DNA from: Rickettsiales bacterium
GTDB lineage: Bacteria > Pseudomonadota > Alphaproteobacteria > Rickettsiales > UBA3002
Length of the DNA: 7,771 nucleotides
Direction: 5' to 3'
Assembly (NCBI GenBank): GCA_002725445.1
Contig: PBPD01000115.1
Span: 1-7,771 of the forward strand
Position 1 is the stretch's first letter; each line of letters starts with the position of its first letter. The translations under genes and the position numbers were made by a program. The notes beneath the pieces were generated by a model that saw nothing but the letters and a program-made list of their open reading frames with translations, was not told the origin of the DNA and made no database searches. Of the stretch, positions 7,518 to 7,771 are shown piece by piece.

Positions 7518-7526
7518 ATTCTTATT

Positions 7527-7555
7527 GTTATACTTTAGAGTCGGACATTACCCAA
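7527..7555 (-). promoter_or_regulatory. Possible sigma70-type promoter for the OmpA lipoprotein operon
   Basis: In the 45-base gap between the two OmpA-domain genes the minus strand carries TTGGGT (7555–7550), a 17-base spacer and TATAAC (7532–7527). The -10 is a good match and the -35 a half match to the consensus. Transcription would begin near 7520. That leaves almost no leader for the ATG at 7517 but about 18 bases before the in-frame ATG at 7502, with GGAAA in between, which favours the downstream start. This is a pattern match only. Confidence 0.35.
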
Positions 7556-7562
7556 TGAAGGG

Positions 7563-7771
7563 TCAATATGCAAACTCAACTTTTACCCGACGGTTAAATG
7601 CATGCGGTACTTCATCTTCGGTGGGTAATGTCAGCTGCGCTTCGCCATAGCCTGTGCGGTGCAGGCGAGTGCGGGGAATGCCTGCTGCGGCCAGCGCATC
7701 ATGCACTACGGCTGCGCGCGAGGCGGCCAGCTTTTTATTATATTCAAGCGTGCCGACACTGTCGGTATGGC
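7563..7771 (-). CDS. OmpA-domain protein (C-terminal fragment)
   Basis: The last 68 codons of a protein that begins beyond the right edge; the stop is TGA at 7565–7563. The visible part starts HTDSVGTLEYNKKLAASRAA and ends FNRRVKVEFAY, which is the second half of a C-terminal OmpA (peptidoglycan-binding) domain. The Asp of HTD and the Arg fifteen residues later (in SRAA) are the pair that binds diaminopimelate in this family. The hallmark GYGEAQ and NRRV are also present. It is followed 45 bases later by a second, complete OmpA-domain lipoprotein on the same strand. The two are similar only in these hallmark residues, so this is not a recent duplication. What precedes the domain (signal peptide, barrel or lipobox) lies outside the window. 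Confidence 0.92.
   Translation of the reverse strand, partial: HTDSVGTLEYNKKLAASRAAVVHDALAAAGIPRTRLHRTGYGEAQLTLPTEDEVPHAFNRRVKVEFAY

Overview
The window looks like chromosomal DNA of a Gram-negative bacterium of roughly even base composition, most likely an alphaproteobacterium. This rests on the mreD–mrdA–rodA gene order, a diderm envelope (an OmpA-type outer-membrane lipoprotein and a second OmpA-domain protein) and an ExoD-family protein. The lineage is an inference; there is no rRNA or other marker here to fix it. No tRNA, rRNA, CRISPR array, insertion sequence or prophage gene was seen.

Left part, plus strand (1–3171): the end of a cell-elongation operon. It holds the C-terminal end of mreD, then complete mrdA (PBP2, transpeptidase) and rodA (SEDS glycosyltransferase). 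mrdA and rodA overlap by ATGA, so they are probably translationally coupled. Together they make the core enzyme pair that polymerises and cross-links peptidoglycan along the side wall of rod-shaped cells. All signature catalytic residues are present.

Middle, minus strand (3184–4836): a 550-codon gene of unknown function, convergent with rodA and separated from it by only 12 bases. It has no signal peptide, no convincing membrane segment and a low-complexity, possibly coiled-coil C-terminus. I do not recognise it.

Right part, minus strand (4977–7771): four genes read leftwards. First is the C-terminal end of an OmpA-domain protein that runs off the window. Next is a complete OmpA-domain lipoprotein, then a divergent CobD/CbiB-like membrane protein starting 6 bases after it, then an ExoD-family membrane protein. 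The OmpA domains should hold the outer membrane to peptidoglycan. The CbiB-like protein keeps the fold signature of the cobalamin enzyme but lacks many of its conserved polar residues, and no other cobalamin gene is visible.

The gap between the CbiB-like gene and exoD (5604–5678) is rich in inverted repeats. One perfect 8-bp repeat includes the first two bases of the exoD start codon and has the ribosome-binding site in its loop.

The points most worth checking are the degenerate CbiB-like protein, the unknown 550-residue protein, and the structured exoD leader. No clearly new multi-gene defence or mobile system is visible.
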